Shown here: one piece after another, positions 1-8,631 of the stretch
Layout of the letters: each line of letters opens with the position of its first letter
How positions within the stretch are numbered: position 1 is the first letter of the stretch
Origin: Burkholderia multivorans ATCC BAA-247
Lineage (GTDB): Bacteria; Pseudomonadota; Gammaproteobacteria; Burkholderiales; Burkholderiaceae
Direction: 5' to 3'
DNA: 64,000 nt
Assembly (NCBI RefSeq): GCF_000959525.1
Contig: NZ_CP009832.1
Coordinates: 2,852,001 to 2,916,000 of the forward strand
Notes under the pieces: model-generated
The model's input: the letters and a program-made list of their open reading frames with translations, nothing else
Told to the model about the DNA's origin: nothing
Databases searched by the model: none
Made by a program: the position numbers and the translations under genes

Positions 1-49
1 CAGCGCGCGGCAGGCGCGCCGGCGCGCTGAGCATCGCGCGCGCCGCCGC

Positions 50-895
50 TCACAGCATCTCGAGCGGCCGCTTGCTGCGCGGCGCGCGGAAATACGCATC
101 GAGCTGCGCGTGCTCGTCGTCGGTCAGCACCAGTTCGAGCGCCGCGCGATTGTCGCGCACGTGCTCGATCCGCGACGCCTTCGGAATCGCGAACACGCCC
201 GGCTGCGCGAGCACCCACGCCAGCGCGACGCGCATCACCGACACGCCGCGTTGCCGCGCGATCTCGTCGAGCGGCGAGCGTTTCGGCAGCCGCGCGTGAT
301 CGACCGGGCTGTACGCCATCGCCGGCATCCGGTGCTCGGCAAGCCACGGCAGCAGGTCGAATTCGGGGCCGCGCCGCGCGATGTTGTAGAGGATCTGGTT
401 GGTCGCGCACGCGGCGCCGCCCGCTTCGTCGACGAGTTCGATCATGTCCGCGGTGTCGAAGTTGCTGACGCCCCAGTGGCGAATCTTGCCGGCGCGCCGC
501 AGCGCCTCGAAGCCTTCGACCGTCTCCTCGAGCGGCACCGAGCCGCGCCAGTGCAGCAGATACAGGTCGAGACGGTCGGTGCGCAGACGCTTCAGGCTCG
601 CCTCGCACGCGGCGACGACACCGCGCCGGCTCGCATGGTGCGGGTAGACCTTGCTGACGAGAAACACGTCGTCGCGCAAGCCGTGCAGCGCTTCGCCGAC
701 GAGCGCCTCGGTCGCGCCTTCGCCGTACATTTCCGCGGTATCGATCAGCGTCATCCCGAGCGCGATGCCTTCGCGCAGCGCTGCGATCTCGTCCGCGCGC
801 CGCGCCGGCCGTTCGCCCATTTCCCAGGTGCCCTGCCCGAGCTTCGGGATCGTCTCGCCGTCGGGCAGGACGACCGTGGCCATCGTGTCTGTCAT
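50..895 (-). CDS. Aldo/keto reductase
   Basis: Predicted cytosolic NADPH-dependent oxidoreductase of 281 residues that reduces aldehydes or ketones; the substrate cannot be read from sequence. The full family catalytic tetrad is visible: Asp52 and Tyr57 in DTAEMYG, Lys82 in SKVYP and His115 in LLHW. A cofactor-binding stretch IPKASRIEHVRDN lies near the C-terminus. The open frame extends upstream, but the ATG at 895 is chosen because GAGG sits just before it and because family similarity begins there. It is divergent from the GntR regulator at 1062, so that regulator may control it. Family assignment is firm; physiological role is unknown. Confidence 0.93.
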   Translation of the reverse strand: MTDTMATVVLPDGETIPKLGQGTWEMGERPARRADEIAALREGIALGMTLIDTAEMYGEGATEALVGEALHGLRDDVFLVSKVYPHHASRRGVVAACEASLKRLRTDRLDLYLLHWRGSVPLEETVEGFEALRRAGKIRHWGVSNFDTADMIELVDEAGGAACATNQILYNIARRGPEFDLLPWLAEHRMPAMAYSPVDHARLPKRSPLDEIARQRGVSVMRVALAWVLAQPGVFAIPKASRIEHVRDNRAALELVLTDDEHAQLDAYFRAPRSKRPLEML

Positions 896-1028
896 GAATT
901 CCTCGCTGCGGATTCGTGGCCGCGCACCGCGGCCGAAGCATCGAATGCGACGTATCAGTGTAGTCAATCGCCGCCGCACGCACCTGCAGGATCGCAAAAA
1001 CCGGCTATAACGGCGCCGCATGATGACT

Positions 1029-1034
1029 TAGAAT
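1029..1034 (+). promoter_or_regulatory. Candidate -10 box for gntR-family gene
   Basis: TAGAAT lies 27 bases before the ATG at 1062, in the 166-bp divergent spacer. No convincing -35 hexamer is seen 16-18 bp upstream, so a regulator-assisted or weak promoter is likely. Confidence 0.35.
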
Positions 1035-1061
1035 GGCCGCAACCTGATCGATACCCATTCC

Positions 1062-1808
1062 ATGAAGGCACCCACGGACGACCGCTGGCAGGACCTGCGC
1101 CCCGACCCCGACAACGACACGCCGCTCTATCTGCAGCTCGCCCGCAAGCTCGGCGATGCGATTCACGACAATCGCTGGGCGGCCGGCGAGGCGCTGCCTT
1201 CCGAACGTGTGCTGTCCGAGGCGCTCGGCGTGTCGCGGATCACCGCGCGCAAGGCGATCGCGCTGCTGGTCGAACAAGGGCTGATCCGTCGGACGCAAGG
1301 CGCCGGCAACTTCATCCGGCCGCGCTATGAAGATCCGCTGTCGCGGCTGTCGAGCTTCAGCGAAATGCTCGAGCGCCGCGGCTTCAAGCCGAGCTCGCAG
1401 TGGCTCGCGCGCGAGATCCAGCCCGCGAACCGCGACGAGGTGATTCAGCTCGGGCTGTCGCCGGCCGCATCGGTCACGCGCCTGAAGCGGCTGCGGCTCG
1501 CGGACGGCATCGTGATGGCCGTCGAGAACTCGACGTTCCCCGCGACGCTGATTCCCGATCCCGAAGCGATCGGCGGATCGCTCTACAGCTATCTCGAAGC
1601 GCGCGGCACGCCGATCGTGCGCGCACTGCAGCACTTCCGCGCGGTCAACGCGACCGACGAGATCGCCGCGCAGATGGGCATCGCGCCGCACGACGCGCTG
1701 CTGCTGATCACGCGTATCGGCTATACGGCCGATCAGCGCGCGATCGAGCTGACCGACACGTATTGCCGCAACGACTACTACGACTTCGTCGTCGAACTTC
1801 GCAAATAG
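1062..1808 (+). CDS. GntR/HutC-family transcriptional regulator
   Basis: A 248-residue DNA-binding regulator. The N-terminal winged helix (about residues 20-85) contains the typical GntR core: LPSERVLSEALGVSRITARK followed by a G-x-G-N-F wing (GAGNFI). The rest (about 95-240) reads as a UTRA ligand-binding domain, which in HutC-type members senses small metabolites such as sugar phosphates or histidine intermediates. It is divergent from an aldo/keto reductase and convergent with a CoA-transferase gene; neither neighbour identifies the ligand. The ATG at 1062 gives the normal family length. Confidence 0.92.
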   Translation: MKAPTDDRWQDLRPDPDNDTPLYLQLARKLGDAIHDNRWAAGEALPSERVLSEALGVSRITARKAIALLVEQGLIRRTQGAGNFIRPRYEDPLSRLSSFSEMLERRGFKPSSQWLAREIQPANRDEVIQLGLSPAASVTRLKRLRLADGIVMAVENSTFPATLIPDPEAIGGSLYSYLEARGTPIVRALQHFRAVNATDEIAAQMGIAPHDALLLITRIGYTADQRAIELTDTYCRNDYYDFVVELRK

Positions 1809-1833
1809 GCAAGCCGCGCTTCGCGCGCGGCGT

Positions 1834-3225
1834 TCAGAGCCAGCGGGCCTCGTCGCTGCCGAGCGGCACCGGCGGGCGCGCAAACGACGGCGGCGTCGCC
1901 GAGAGCCGCTCGGCCGGCCGGACCGTATCGATCGTGCCGAACGTCGACGCGATGCGATCGATCCGATCGCGTACGTCATCGAGCGCGAGATCGCGCGCCT
2001 GCATGCCGTCCGGCACCGCGCCGAACGATTGCAGCCAGTGCCCGGTCTGTGCGAGCGACACGCGCACATGCCAACTGCCCCCTTCCTGCGCGCGACGCAT
2101 CAGCGCGATCATCGCGCCGAATGCGGCCAGGTATCCGGTCGCATGATCGAGCGCCTGGCAGGGCAGATGGCGCGGTGCGTCCGCGTGCGCGGCCTGCTGC
2201 TCGCGCCACGCGATGCCGCTCGCCGATTGCACGAGACTGTCGAAGCCGCGCCGTGCGGCCCACGGGCCCGCATGCCCGTACGCCGACACCGATACGCAGA
2301 CGATGCCCGGACGCGATGCCGCCAGCGCCTCCGGTCCGAAGCCGCGCGCGGCGAGCGCGCCCGGGCGATATGCCTGCAGGAAGATGTCGGCGTCGCGCAC
2401 GAGTGCACGCAGCGCGTCGACGCCCGCCGTCTCGCGCAGATCGAGCCACGCGGAACGCTTGCCGCGACCGTTGTCGATCACGAGCGGCGCGATGTTCGGC
2501 AGGTGCGGCCCGTTCACGAGCAACGTCTGCGCGCCGTGCGAAGCGAGCGTACGCCCCGCGACCGGCCCCGCGATGATGCGCGTCAGATCGAGCACGCGTA
2601 CGCCGTCGAGCGGGCGCGCGGCGATGCCACTGCCGATCGGCTCCGGCGGCGCGTCGCCGATGCGTTCGATCTCGAACAGCGGCAGCGCCGCGATCGCGCG
2701 GGCCTGTTCGTGCGCGGCCCACTCGTCAGGCGTTCTGATCAATGCCGCGCACAGCCCGGCGTCGGCCAGCGCGGTATCGAGCGCGGCGCCGTCCCAGGTG
2801 CGGATCGCCGCGGCGACATCGGCCGGCCGTTCGCCGCAATCGAGCACGTCGAGGATGCCGTGCAGATGATGCGCAAAGTTCGCGTGCAGTTGGATCCAGC
2901 GGCCGTCGCGCGCCGCGTAGAAGCCCGTGACCGGATGGCGCAGCTCGGGCGGCGGTCCGTCGTCGACGCGCAAATAGCGTTCGCTGCGAAACGCGATGAG
3001 CGCGTCGCGCACCGACACGTCGACACGCTGCGCCACGCCGGTACGCAACCGATGGCACTCGGCCGCCGCGAGGCCGGCCGCCGCAATCGTCGCGGCCGCG
3101 AGCGTACCGATGCGAAACGTCGAGGGCAGGACCGGATCGTGTCCGGTCACGGCCGCTCGCGACAGCGCGTCGGCGTCGCCGTGCGCGCGTTGCCACAAAT
3201 GGGCCAGGGTGTGTTCGGGTGTCAT
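1834..3225 (-). CDS. CaiB/BaiF (class III) CoA-transferase with rearranged halves
   Basis: 463 residues from the ATG at 3225. Class III CoA-transferases move CoA between carboxylic acids through an active-site aspartyl-CoA. Here the canonical N-terminal signature (LDGVRVLDLTRIIAGP, about 206-221) occurs mid-protein. It is followed by the expected GRGKRSAWLDL, YRPGAL and GFDSLVQSASG motifs and an Asp360 in the position of the catalytic aspartate. The first 200 residues instead resemble the family's middle and C-terminal part (around 36-72, then HPVTGFYAARDGRWIQLH). The order is therefore C-like half, then N-like half. It is divergent from the HTH-citrate synthase at 3365, suggesting a shared acyl-CoA pathway. 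The enzyme class is clear; the substrate is unknown. Confidence 0.85.
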   Translation of the reverse strand: MTPEHTLAHLWQRAHGDADALSRAAVTGHDPVLPSTFRIGTLAAATIAAAGLAAAECHRLRTGVAQRVDVSVRDALIAFRSERYLRVDDGPPPELRHPVTGFYAARDGRWIQLHANFAHHLHGILDVLDCGERPADVAAAIRTWDGAALDTALADAGLCAALIRTPDEWAAHEQARAIAALPLFEIERIGDAPPEPIGSGIAARPLDGVRVLDLTRIIAGPVAGRTLASHGAQTLLVNGPHLPNIAPLVIDNGRGKRSAWLDLRETAGVDALRALVRDADIFLQAYRPGALAARGFGPEALAASRPGIVCVSVSAYGHAGPWAARRGFDSLVQSASGIAWREQQAAHADAPRHLPCQALDHATGYLAAFGAMIALMRRAQEGGSWHVRVSLAQTGHWLQSFGAVPDGMQARDLALDDVRDRIDRIASTFGTIDTVRPAERLSATPPSFARPPVPLGSDEARWL

Positions 3226-3283
3226 GGCGGCAGTCCGTCGTTGCGAAGACGGAATCGAGTCTAGAATTCGCCACACACGCGAT

Positions 3284-3304
3284 CAATCTTGATTGCGCGA
3301 ATCA
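3284..3304. promoter_or_regulatory. Overlapping inverted repeats, candidate operator
   Basis: In the spacer between the divergent CoA-transferase and citrate-synthase-like genes, CAATCTTGATTG (3284-3295) is a 5-2-5 palindrome and TGATTGCGCGAATCA (3290-3304) is a 5-5-5 palindrome overlapping it. This AT-rich symmetrical site is a plausible operator for the HTH-bearing neighbour or another regulator. The binding protein is not known. Confidence 0.4.
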
Positions 3305-3364
3305 ATACATAACGAATAGTTGTAGCGCGAGCGCGTCTTATGCGCGCCGACAGGAGCGATCGAC

Positions 3365-4597
3365 ATGACGTCTCTCAGCGCGCCCGAAGCGGCCGATCAG
3401 CTCGGCATCAGCGTGAGCACGCTCTACGCATACGTGAGCCGCGGGCTGCTGCGCTCGCTGCCGGACGGCGCGGGCAAGCGGCGTCGCTACGACGCCGACG
3501 AAGTGCGCCTGCTCGCGCGCCGGCGAGCCGATGCGAAACGGGCAGGCGGGGTCGCGGAGCGTTCGCTCGACTGGGGCGTACCGGTGCTCGAATCGCGGAT
3601 CACGCAGATCGCCGACGGCCGCCTGCGCTACCGCGGCGCCGATGCGATCGCACTCGCAAACGACGCGACGCTCGAAGCGACCGCCGCGCGGCTCTGGGAC
3701 TGCGCACCGGCGCGGCTCGCCGCCGCCTCGCTCGACGCGAGCGGCTTCGATCGCGCGCAATGGGACGACTGGGCGCGCCGCTGGGCGCATCTCGCCCCGC
3801 TCGACCGCGCGCTCGTGCTGCTGCCGGCCGCCGCCGCGTCGCTGCCGCGACTGTGGGCGCAGGAGCGCGACGCGCAGCTCGATTCGGCCGCCCTGCTGCT
3901 GCGTGTCGCGGCCGCCGCACTCGCCGGCTGTGCGCCGTCCGACGCGCCCGTGCATCGGCAACTCGCCGCTGCCTGGCGCGTGCGTCGAGGCGATCACACC
4001 GACTTGCTGCGCCGCGCGCTCGTGCTCTGCGCGGATCACGAACTGAACCCGTCGACGTTCGCGGTGCGCTGCATCGCGTCGACCGGCACGCACTTGTTCG
4101 GCGCGATCGCGGGCGGGCTCGCCGCGCTATCGGGACCGCGCCACGGCGGCGAGACGTTTCGCGCGGCGACGCTGCTCGACGAAGCGGCGCGCGCCGCCGA
4201 TCTCGACCGCTACCTCGCGCTGCGGATCGCGCACGACGAACGCGCGGACGGCGGCCGCACCGCGCTGGCCGGCTTCGGGCACCCGCTGTATCCGGACGGC
4301 GATCCGCGCGCGCGGGCGCTGCTCGACGCATTGCACGCGGCGATGCCGCAGCGGCCGGCCCTGCGCGCGGCGCGCACGTTGGCCGCACGCGTCGAAGCGG
4401 CGACCGGGCTGCAGCCGACGATCGACTTTGCGCTCGCGACGCTCGAACGCGCGCTCGCGCTGCCGGACGGCGCGGCCTTCACGCTGTTTGCGGCAGGCCG
4501 CACGGCCGGCTGGATCGCGCATGCGCTCGAACAGTCGGCGAACGGCAAGCTGATCCGGCCGCGCGCACGCTACGTCGGCAACGACGCGGCCGCGTGA
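3365..4597 (+). CDS. Citrate synthase-like protein with N-terminal HTH domain
   Basis: 410 residues. Residues 1-55 form a MerR/excisionase-type helix-turn-helix (SAPEAADQLGISVSTLYAY, then a basic RRRYDADEV stretch). The remainder is citrate synthase fold, shorter than housekeeping GltA. Citrate-synthase functional residues are all present: His225 in DHELNPST, His306 in GFGHPLYP, Arg315 in DPRA, Asp354 in TIDF and arginines in GRTAGW and RPRARYVG. It may condense an acyl-CoA with a 2-oxo acid, sense such compounds to regulate DNA, or both. Its divergent partner is a CoA-transferase, which supports acyl-CoA metabolism. It is not the housekeeping citrate synthase, given the fused DNA-binding domain and length. 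Confidence 0.85.
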   Translation: MTSLSAPEAADQLGISVSTLYAYVSRGLLRSLPDGAGKRRRYDADEVRLLARRRADAKRAGGVAERSLDWGVPVLESRITQIADGRLRYRGADAIALANDATLEATAARLWDCAPARLAAASLDASGFDRAQWDDWARRWAHLAPLDRALVLLPAAAASLPRLWAQERDAQLDSAALLLRVAAAALAGCAPSDAPVHRQLAAAWRVRRGDHTDLLRRALVLCADHELNPSTFAVRCIASTGTHLFGAIAGGLAALSGPRHGGETFRAATLLDEAARAADLDRYLALRIAHDERADGGRTALAGFGHPLYPDGDPRARALLDALHAAMPQRPALRAARTLAARVEAATGLQPTIDFALATLERALALPDGAAFTLFAAGRTAGWIAHALEQSANGKLIRPRARYVGNDAAA

Positions 4598-4881
4598 CGC
4601 CGTCCGTCGGGCGCGTGCCGCACCGCCGGTGCGGCGCGCGCAACGGGCGCGCGACGCGGCCCGAACGCGAACGTCGCACCGCCGCGCTCCGCGCCGATCC
4701 AGACGCGCATGCCGGGCGCGAACGTCAGCGCATCGCCTGCGCGCATCCAGTGATCGTCGAGCCGGCCTTCGATCGTGACCCACAGCACGCCGTGCGTCAC
4801 GTGCAGCGTGGTACGGTCGACGATCCGCCACCGGCCGGCCGGCTCGTCGCCGTCCATCGCGTAGAGTCGCCATTCGCGCAT
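4570..4881 (-). CDS. DUF2917 domain protein
   Basis: A small protein of 103 residues with a cupin-like beta-rich core (GVLWVTIEG, DHWMRAGDALTFAPGM) characteristic of DUF2917, whose function is unknown. It starts at the ATG at 4881, a few bases after a strong GGAGGGG ribosome binding site. The last 20 or so residues are Ala/Arg/Pro-rich and likely disordered. Its 3' end overlaps the end of the convergent citrate-synthase-like gene by 28 bases, so the tail is encoded antisense to that gene. Confidence 0.8.
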   Translation of the reverse strand: MREWRLYAMDGDEPAGRWRIVDRTTLHVTHGVLWVTIEGRLDDHWMRAGDALTFAPGMRVWIGAERGGATFAFGPRRAPVARAAPAVRHAPDGRRHAAASLPT

Positions 4882-5042
4882 CGCCCCTCCCGGTCGCCTG
4901 TGTCCGATGACGTCAGTATTTCGGACGGCAGCGGCACGCCGACAGATACGCCTGCAGACACTTTCGACAGAACTGTACTGCCGCGCGCACGAGACAGCGC
5001 CGCGCGAGGTGACGCCCGTCTGCACGGCGCGAGCGCTTTCCC

Positions 5043-5048
5043 TACAAT
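5043..5048 (+). promoter_or_regulatory. Candidate -10 box of the MFS exporter gene
   Basis: TACAAT at 5043-5048, with CTGCAC (weak -35) 17 bp upstream. The ATG contained in this box (5047) is therefore unlikely to be the start codon, which supports the ATG at 5080. Confidence 0.45.
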
Positions 5049-5079
5049 GTCGGGTGTCCTGCGCCCCCGCCCTCGCCTC

Positions 5080-6516
5080 ATGTCCGACCGCCCGTCTGCC
5101 GCCGCCCCCGGCGAAAAGAACCTCACCGTCATGCTCTGGCTCGTCGCCACGGGCTTCTTCATGCAGACGCTCGATTCGACGATCGTGAACACCGCGCTGC
5201 CGTCGATGGCCGCGAGTCTCGGCGAATCGCCGTTGCGGATGCAATCGGTCGTGATCGCCTATTCGCTGACGATGGCCGTGATGATTCCGGTGTCCGGCTG
5301 GCTCGCCGACACGTTCGGCACGCGCCGCGTCTTCTTCAGCGCGATCCTCGTGTTTTCGCTCGGCTCGCTGCTGTGCGCGAACGCACATACGCTGCCGCAA
5401 CTGGTCGTGTTCCGCATCGTCCAGGGCGTCGGCGGCGCGATGCTGCTGCCGGTCGGCCGGCTCGCCGTGCTGCGCACGTTTCCGGCCGAGCGCTATCTGC
5501 CCGCGCTGTCGTTCGTCGCGATTCCGGGGTTGATCGGCCCGCTGATCGGGCCGACGCTCGGCGGCTGGCTCGTGAAGATCGCGTCGTGGCACTGGATCTT
5601 CCTGATCAACGTGCCGGTCGGCATCGTCGGCTGCGTCGCGACGTTCTTCTCGATGCCCGACGCGCGCAACGCGGCCGTCGGCCGCTTCGACGTGAAGGGC
5701 TATCTGCTGCTGACGATCGGCATGGTCGCGATCTCGCTGTCGCTCGACGGGCTCGCCGATCTCGGGATGCAGCACGCGGCCGTGCTCGTGCTGCTGATCC
5801 TGAGCCTCGCCTGCTTCGTCGCATACGGCCTGTACGCGGTGCGCGCGCCGCAGCCGATCTTCTCGCTCGAACTGTTCAAGATCCATACGTTCAGCGTCGG
5901 GCTGCTCGGCAACCTGTTCGCGCGGATCGGCAGCGGCGCGATGCCGTACCTGATCCCGCTGCTGCTGCAGGTGAGCCTCGGCTATTCGGCGTTCGAGGCC
6001 GGGCTGATGATGCTGCCCGTCGCCGCGGCCGGCATGTTCTCGAAGCGGCTCATCACGCGGCTGATCATGAAGTACGGCTACCGCAAGGTGCTGCTCGCGA
6101 ACACGATCATGGTCGGCGTGATGATGGCGAGCTTCGCGCTGATGCGCGACACGATGCCCGTCTGGCTGAAGGTCGTGCAGCTCGCGCTGTTCGGCGGCTT
6201 CAACTCGATGCAGTTCACCGCGATGAACACGCTGACGCTCAAGGATCTCGGCACGGGCGGCGCGAGCAGCGGCAACAGCCTGTTCTCGCTCGTGCAGATG
6301 CTGTCGATGAGCCTCGGCGTGACCGTCGCTGGCGCGCTGCTCGCGACCTTCACCGGGATGCTGCGCACCGTGACGCCGAGCAACACGCTGCCCGCGTTCC
6401 ACGCAACCTTCATCTGCGTCGGGCTGATCACGGCCGCGTCGGCATGGATTTTCGGCCAGCTCGCGCCCGAGGTACGCGGCCGCGCGCACAAGACCGATCC
6501 GTCCGAGCGCACATGA
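5080..6516 (+). CDS. mdtD: MdtD-like MFS multidrug exporter (DHA2)
   Basis: Inner-membrane proton-driven drug:H+ antiporter of the DHA2 family, 478 residues with about 14 hydrophobic segments. Very close in pattern to E. coli MdtD: GFFMQTLDSTIVNTALPSMA (motif D1 region near residue 25), GWLADTFGTRR (motif A) and GGWLVKIASWHWIFLINVPV (motif C region). The MNTLTLKDL and ASSGNSLFSLVQMLSMSLGV stretches near the C-terminus are also MdtD hallmarks. In enterobacteria mdtD sits in the mdtABCD-baeSR operon; here it is alone. Native substrates are not predictable from sequence. Confidence 0.9.
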   Translation: MSDRPSAAAPGEKNLTVMLWLVATGFFMQTLDSTIVNTALPSMAASLGESPLRMQSVVIAYSLTMAVMIPVSGWLADTFGTRRVFFSAILVFSLGSLLCANAHTLPQLVVFRIVQGVGGAMLLPVGRLAVLRTFPAERYLPALSFVAIPGLIGPLIGPTLGGWLVKIASWHWIFLINVPVGIVGCVATFFSMPDARNAAVGRFDVKGYLLLTIGMVAISLSLDGLADLGMQHAAVLVLLILSLACFVAYGLYAVRAPQPIFSLELFKIHTFSVGLLGNLFARIGSGAMPYLIPLLLQVSLGYSAFEAGLMMLPVAAAGMFSKRLITRLIMKYGYRKVLLANTIMVGVMMASFALMRDTMPVWLKVVQLALFGGFNSMQFTAMNTLTLKDLGTGGASSGNSLFSLVQMLSMSLGVTVAGALLATFTGMLRTVTPSNTLPAFHATFICVGLITAASAWIFGQLAPEVRGRAHKTDPSERT

Positions 6517-6652
6517 CGCGCAGCGCGCACCAGCGCGGTGCGAGCGGGCGCGTCCCGTGCCCGCGCAGCGCGTGCGCGCCGGGGTCGCAACCGTGCATGC
6601 TTCTTGCTGGCCTATTCTGTAGGTAAACTGGCAGCTTCCCACGGCCGACATC

Positions 6653-7927
6653 ATGAGCATGCTCGACATCGACCCTCCCGGCTTTCAGCCGCCCCGCCCG
6701 GTCGCCGGCGACGACGGAAACCGGCGCACCGTGCTGTACGGCGGCTACACCGTGTTCAGCGTGTTCCAGCCCGTTTTCTCGGTGTCGCACCGCCGTGCGA
6801 TCGGCTATCACGCGTCGCTGCGCGCACACGACGAGGAAAACCGTCAGGTCGCGTCGCACGAGGTGTTCACGCAGGCCGCGCGGCGCGGCGATCTGCTCGA
6901 GCTCGGCCGCCTCGCCGAATCGCTGCATCTGGGCAACTTCCACGCCTTCGACAGCCACGACGAATGGCTCTTCCTGAGCCTGCATCCGGCCGCGCTGATG
7001 GATACCGTGTACGGCGACGCGCTGCTCGCGAACCTGAAGACGCTCGGACTGCCGCCGCACCGCGTCGTGCTCGAGGTGCCCGAGCAGGCGGGCGGCGAAA
7101 CGCCGCGCTATGCGGCGATCGTCGACGGGCTGCGCAAGGCCGGCTTCCTGATCGCGCTCGGCGGCTTCGGCGCGAAGCATTCGAACATCGACCGCGTCTG
7201 GCATCTGCATCCGGACATCGTCACGCTCGATCGCGGCATCCTCGCGCAGGCGAGCGAGCACTCGCATCTGGAGCGCGTGCTGCCGGGGCTCGTGTCGCTG
7301 CTGCACGAGTCAGGTCAGCTCGTGCTGATGGGCGGCCTCGCGACCGAGCGCGATGCGCTGATCGCGCTCGAATGCAACGTCGATTTCGTGCAGGGCCAGT
7401 ACTTCGCGGGGCCGAGCGTCGATCCGGTGCAACCGCAGGCCGCCGCGGGCTGCATGGACACGCTGTCGGCCGCGCTGCGGCTGCGCGTCGCGCAACGCGA
7501 GCGCACGCAGGCCGAGCGGCTCGCGCCCTACGTCGCCGCGCTCGAGGAGGCGAGCGCCCGGCTCGGCGCCGGCGACACGCTGATCGCGGCGGCCGCCGGC
7601 GTGCTCGGCTTGCCGGACACCGCGCGCTGCTTCCTGCTCGACGCGTCGGGCCGGCAGATCGGCGACAACGTGCTCGCGCGCGGCAGCGTGTCGCAGCGCG
7701 CGAAGCGCTTCCGGCCGCTGCTGCATTCGGAAGGCGCGAGCTGGGAGCGTCGCCCGTACTTCATCGACGCGATGCGCACGCCGGGGCGCGTGCATCTGAC
7801 CTCGCCGTACCTGTCGATCAACGAAGCGCACCTGTGCGTGACCGCGTCGATCGCCGCACCGGGCGCGACCGGCATGCAGGTGCTGTGCGTCGACATCAAC
7901 TGGGAAGCGGCGCTGAACCGCGAATGA
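6653..7927 (+). CDS. Degenerate EAL-domain protein, probably non-catalytic
   Basis: 424 residues. Residues about 35-255 align with the EAL cyclic-di-GMP phosphodiesterase fold: a QPVFS start, LEVPE, IALGGFG and QGQYFAG at the expected spacing. The signature EAL is replaced by HAS (53-55), the DDFG metal-binding pair by GGFG (170-173), the conserved Lys of the K-x-D motif by Thr191, and the AEGVE glutamate motif by MGGLA. Most metal ligands are therefore missing and hydrolysis is unlikely. The C-terminal part (about 275-420) resembles the PAS/Cache-like domain that follows EAL in YkuI-type proteins. No GGDEF domain or membrane segment is seen. It may act as a c-di-GMP receptor or protein-interaction module. 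Confidence 0.85.
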   Translation: MSMLDIDPPGFQPPRPVAGDDGNRRTVLYGGYTVFSVFQPVFSVSHRRAIGYHASLRAHDEENRQVASHEVFTQAARRGDLLELGRLAESLHLGNFHAFDSHDEWLFLSLHPAALMDTVYGDALLANLKTLGLPPHRVVLEVPEQAGGETPRYAAIVDGLRKAGFLIALGGFGAKHSNIDRVWHLHPDIVTLDRGILAQASEHSHLERVLPGLVSLLHESGQLVLMGGLATERDALIALECNVDFVQGQYFAGPSVDPVQPQAAAGCMDTLSAALRLRVAQRERTQAERLAPYVAALEEASARLGAGDTLIAAAAGVLGLPDTARCFLLDASGRQIGDNVLARGSVSQRAKRFRPLLHSEGASWERRPYFIDAMRTPGRVHLTSPYLSINEAHLCVTASIAAPGATGMQVLCVDINWEAALNRE

Positions 7928-7936
7928 CACGCGCGG

Positions 7937-8542
7937 CTACGCGGCCGGGTCTGCCTTGCGTGCGATCAGCCGATGCACGCGCTTGCCCGACGACGCGCTG
8001 ACGACTTCATGCTCGTCGATCACGCGCATGTCCGCGCCGAGCGCGGCGCGCATGCGCGCGGCATCGAGCGACGCGTACAGCCGGCCGCGCTCATCGCGCG
8101 ACGCGCCGCTGCCGGCTACGCGCCAGCTCAGATACAGCGTGCCGCCCGGCATCAGCAGATCGGCGAGCCGCGCGGCCGCGGCCGCCGCGTCGGCCGGCTC
8201 GAGGTGCATCACGACCGTCTCGCACAGCACGTTGCGAAACGCGCGCGACGGCACGCCGGCCAGCGCCGGCAGCGCAGCCACTTCGAACTGCAGCGACGGA
8301 TGATGGCGGCGCGCCTCGTCGAGCAGCGCCGCGCTCGCGTCGTAGCCGCGCACGTCGAATCCGCGCGCGGCAAGCCACGCGGTGTCGCGCCCGGCGCCGC
8401 AGCCGACGTCCGCGGTCGGGCCCGGCGCGAAATGCTGTTCGAGCAGCGCGTACATGTCGTCGGGCGGCGCCTGGTCGAGCCAGTCCTGCGCGTACTGCGC
8501 GGCGTGCGTGTCGTAAGCGTCGAGAGTCGGACGATCCGCCAT
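7937..8542 (-). CDS. Class I SAM-dependent methyltransferase
   Basis: 201 residues starting at the ATG at 8542. The SAM-binding motif I is TADVGCGAGRDTAWLAARG (near residues 45-65), followed by an acidic strand end GYDASAALLDEA. Further downstream is an LMPGGTLYLSWR strand typical of methyltransferase motif III. This pattern matches small Methyltransf_11/12 proteins such as TehB-like or Rebeccamycin-type enzymes, but the substrate is not evident. It is convergent with the EAL gene and its end lies 10 bp from that gene's stop. Confidence 0.85.
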   Translation of the reverse strand: MADRPTLDAYDTHAAQYAQDWLDQAPPDDMYALLEQHFAPGPTADVGCGAGRDTAWLAARGFDVRGYDASAALLDEARRHHPSLQFEVAALPALAGVPSRAFRNVLCETVVMHLEPADAAAAAARLADLLMPGGTLYLSWRVAGSGASRDERGRLYASLDAARMRAALGADMRVIDEHEVVSASSGKRVHRLIARKADPAA

Positions 8543-8631
8543 GGCGATTGCTCCGCAGGCGCGTCTTGCGACGCATGCTCCGCATCTTAGTCGTTGCGCA
8601 CGACGCGTGCGCGGCACGCGTTCCCCGCCGC

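Noticed and set aside
3365-4597. Housekeeping citrate synthase gltA
   Set aside because: Protein has a fused HTH domain, is shorter, and lies beside a CoA-transferase rather than the sdh operon.
5047-5079. Upstream ATG as the mdtD start
   Set aside because: This ATG is part of the TACAAT -10 box, and similarity to MdtD begins after 5080.
4570-6669. A 699-codon minus-strand open frame
   Set aside because: Only its last 103 codons (DUF2917) look like protein. The rest is antisense to mdtD and has the composition of a shadow frame in GC-rich DNA.
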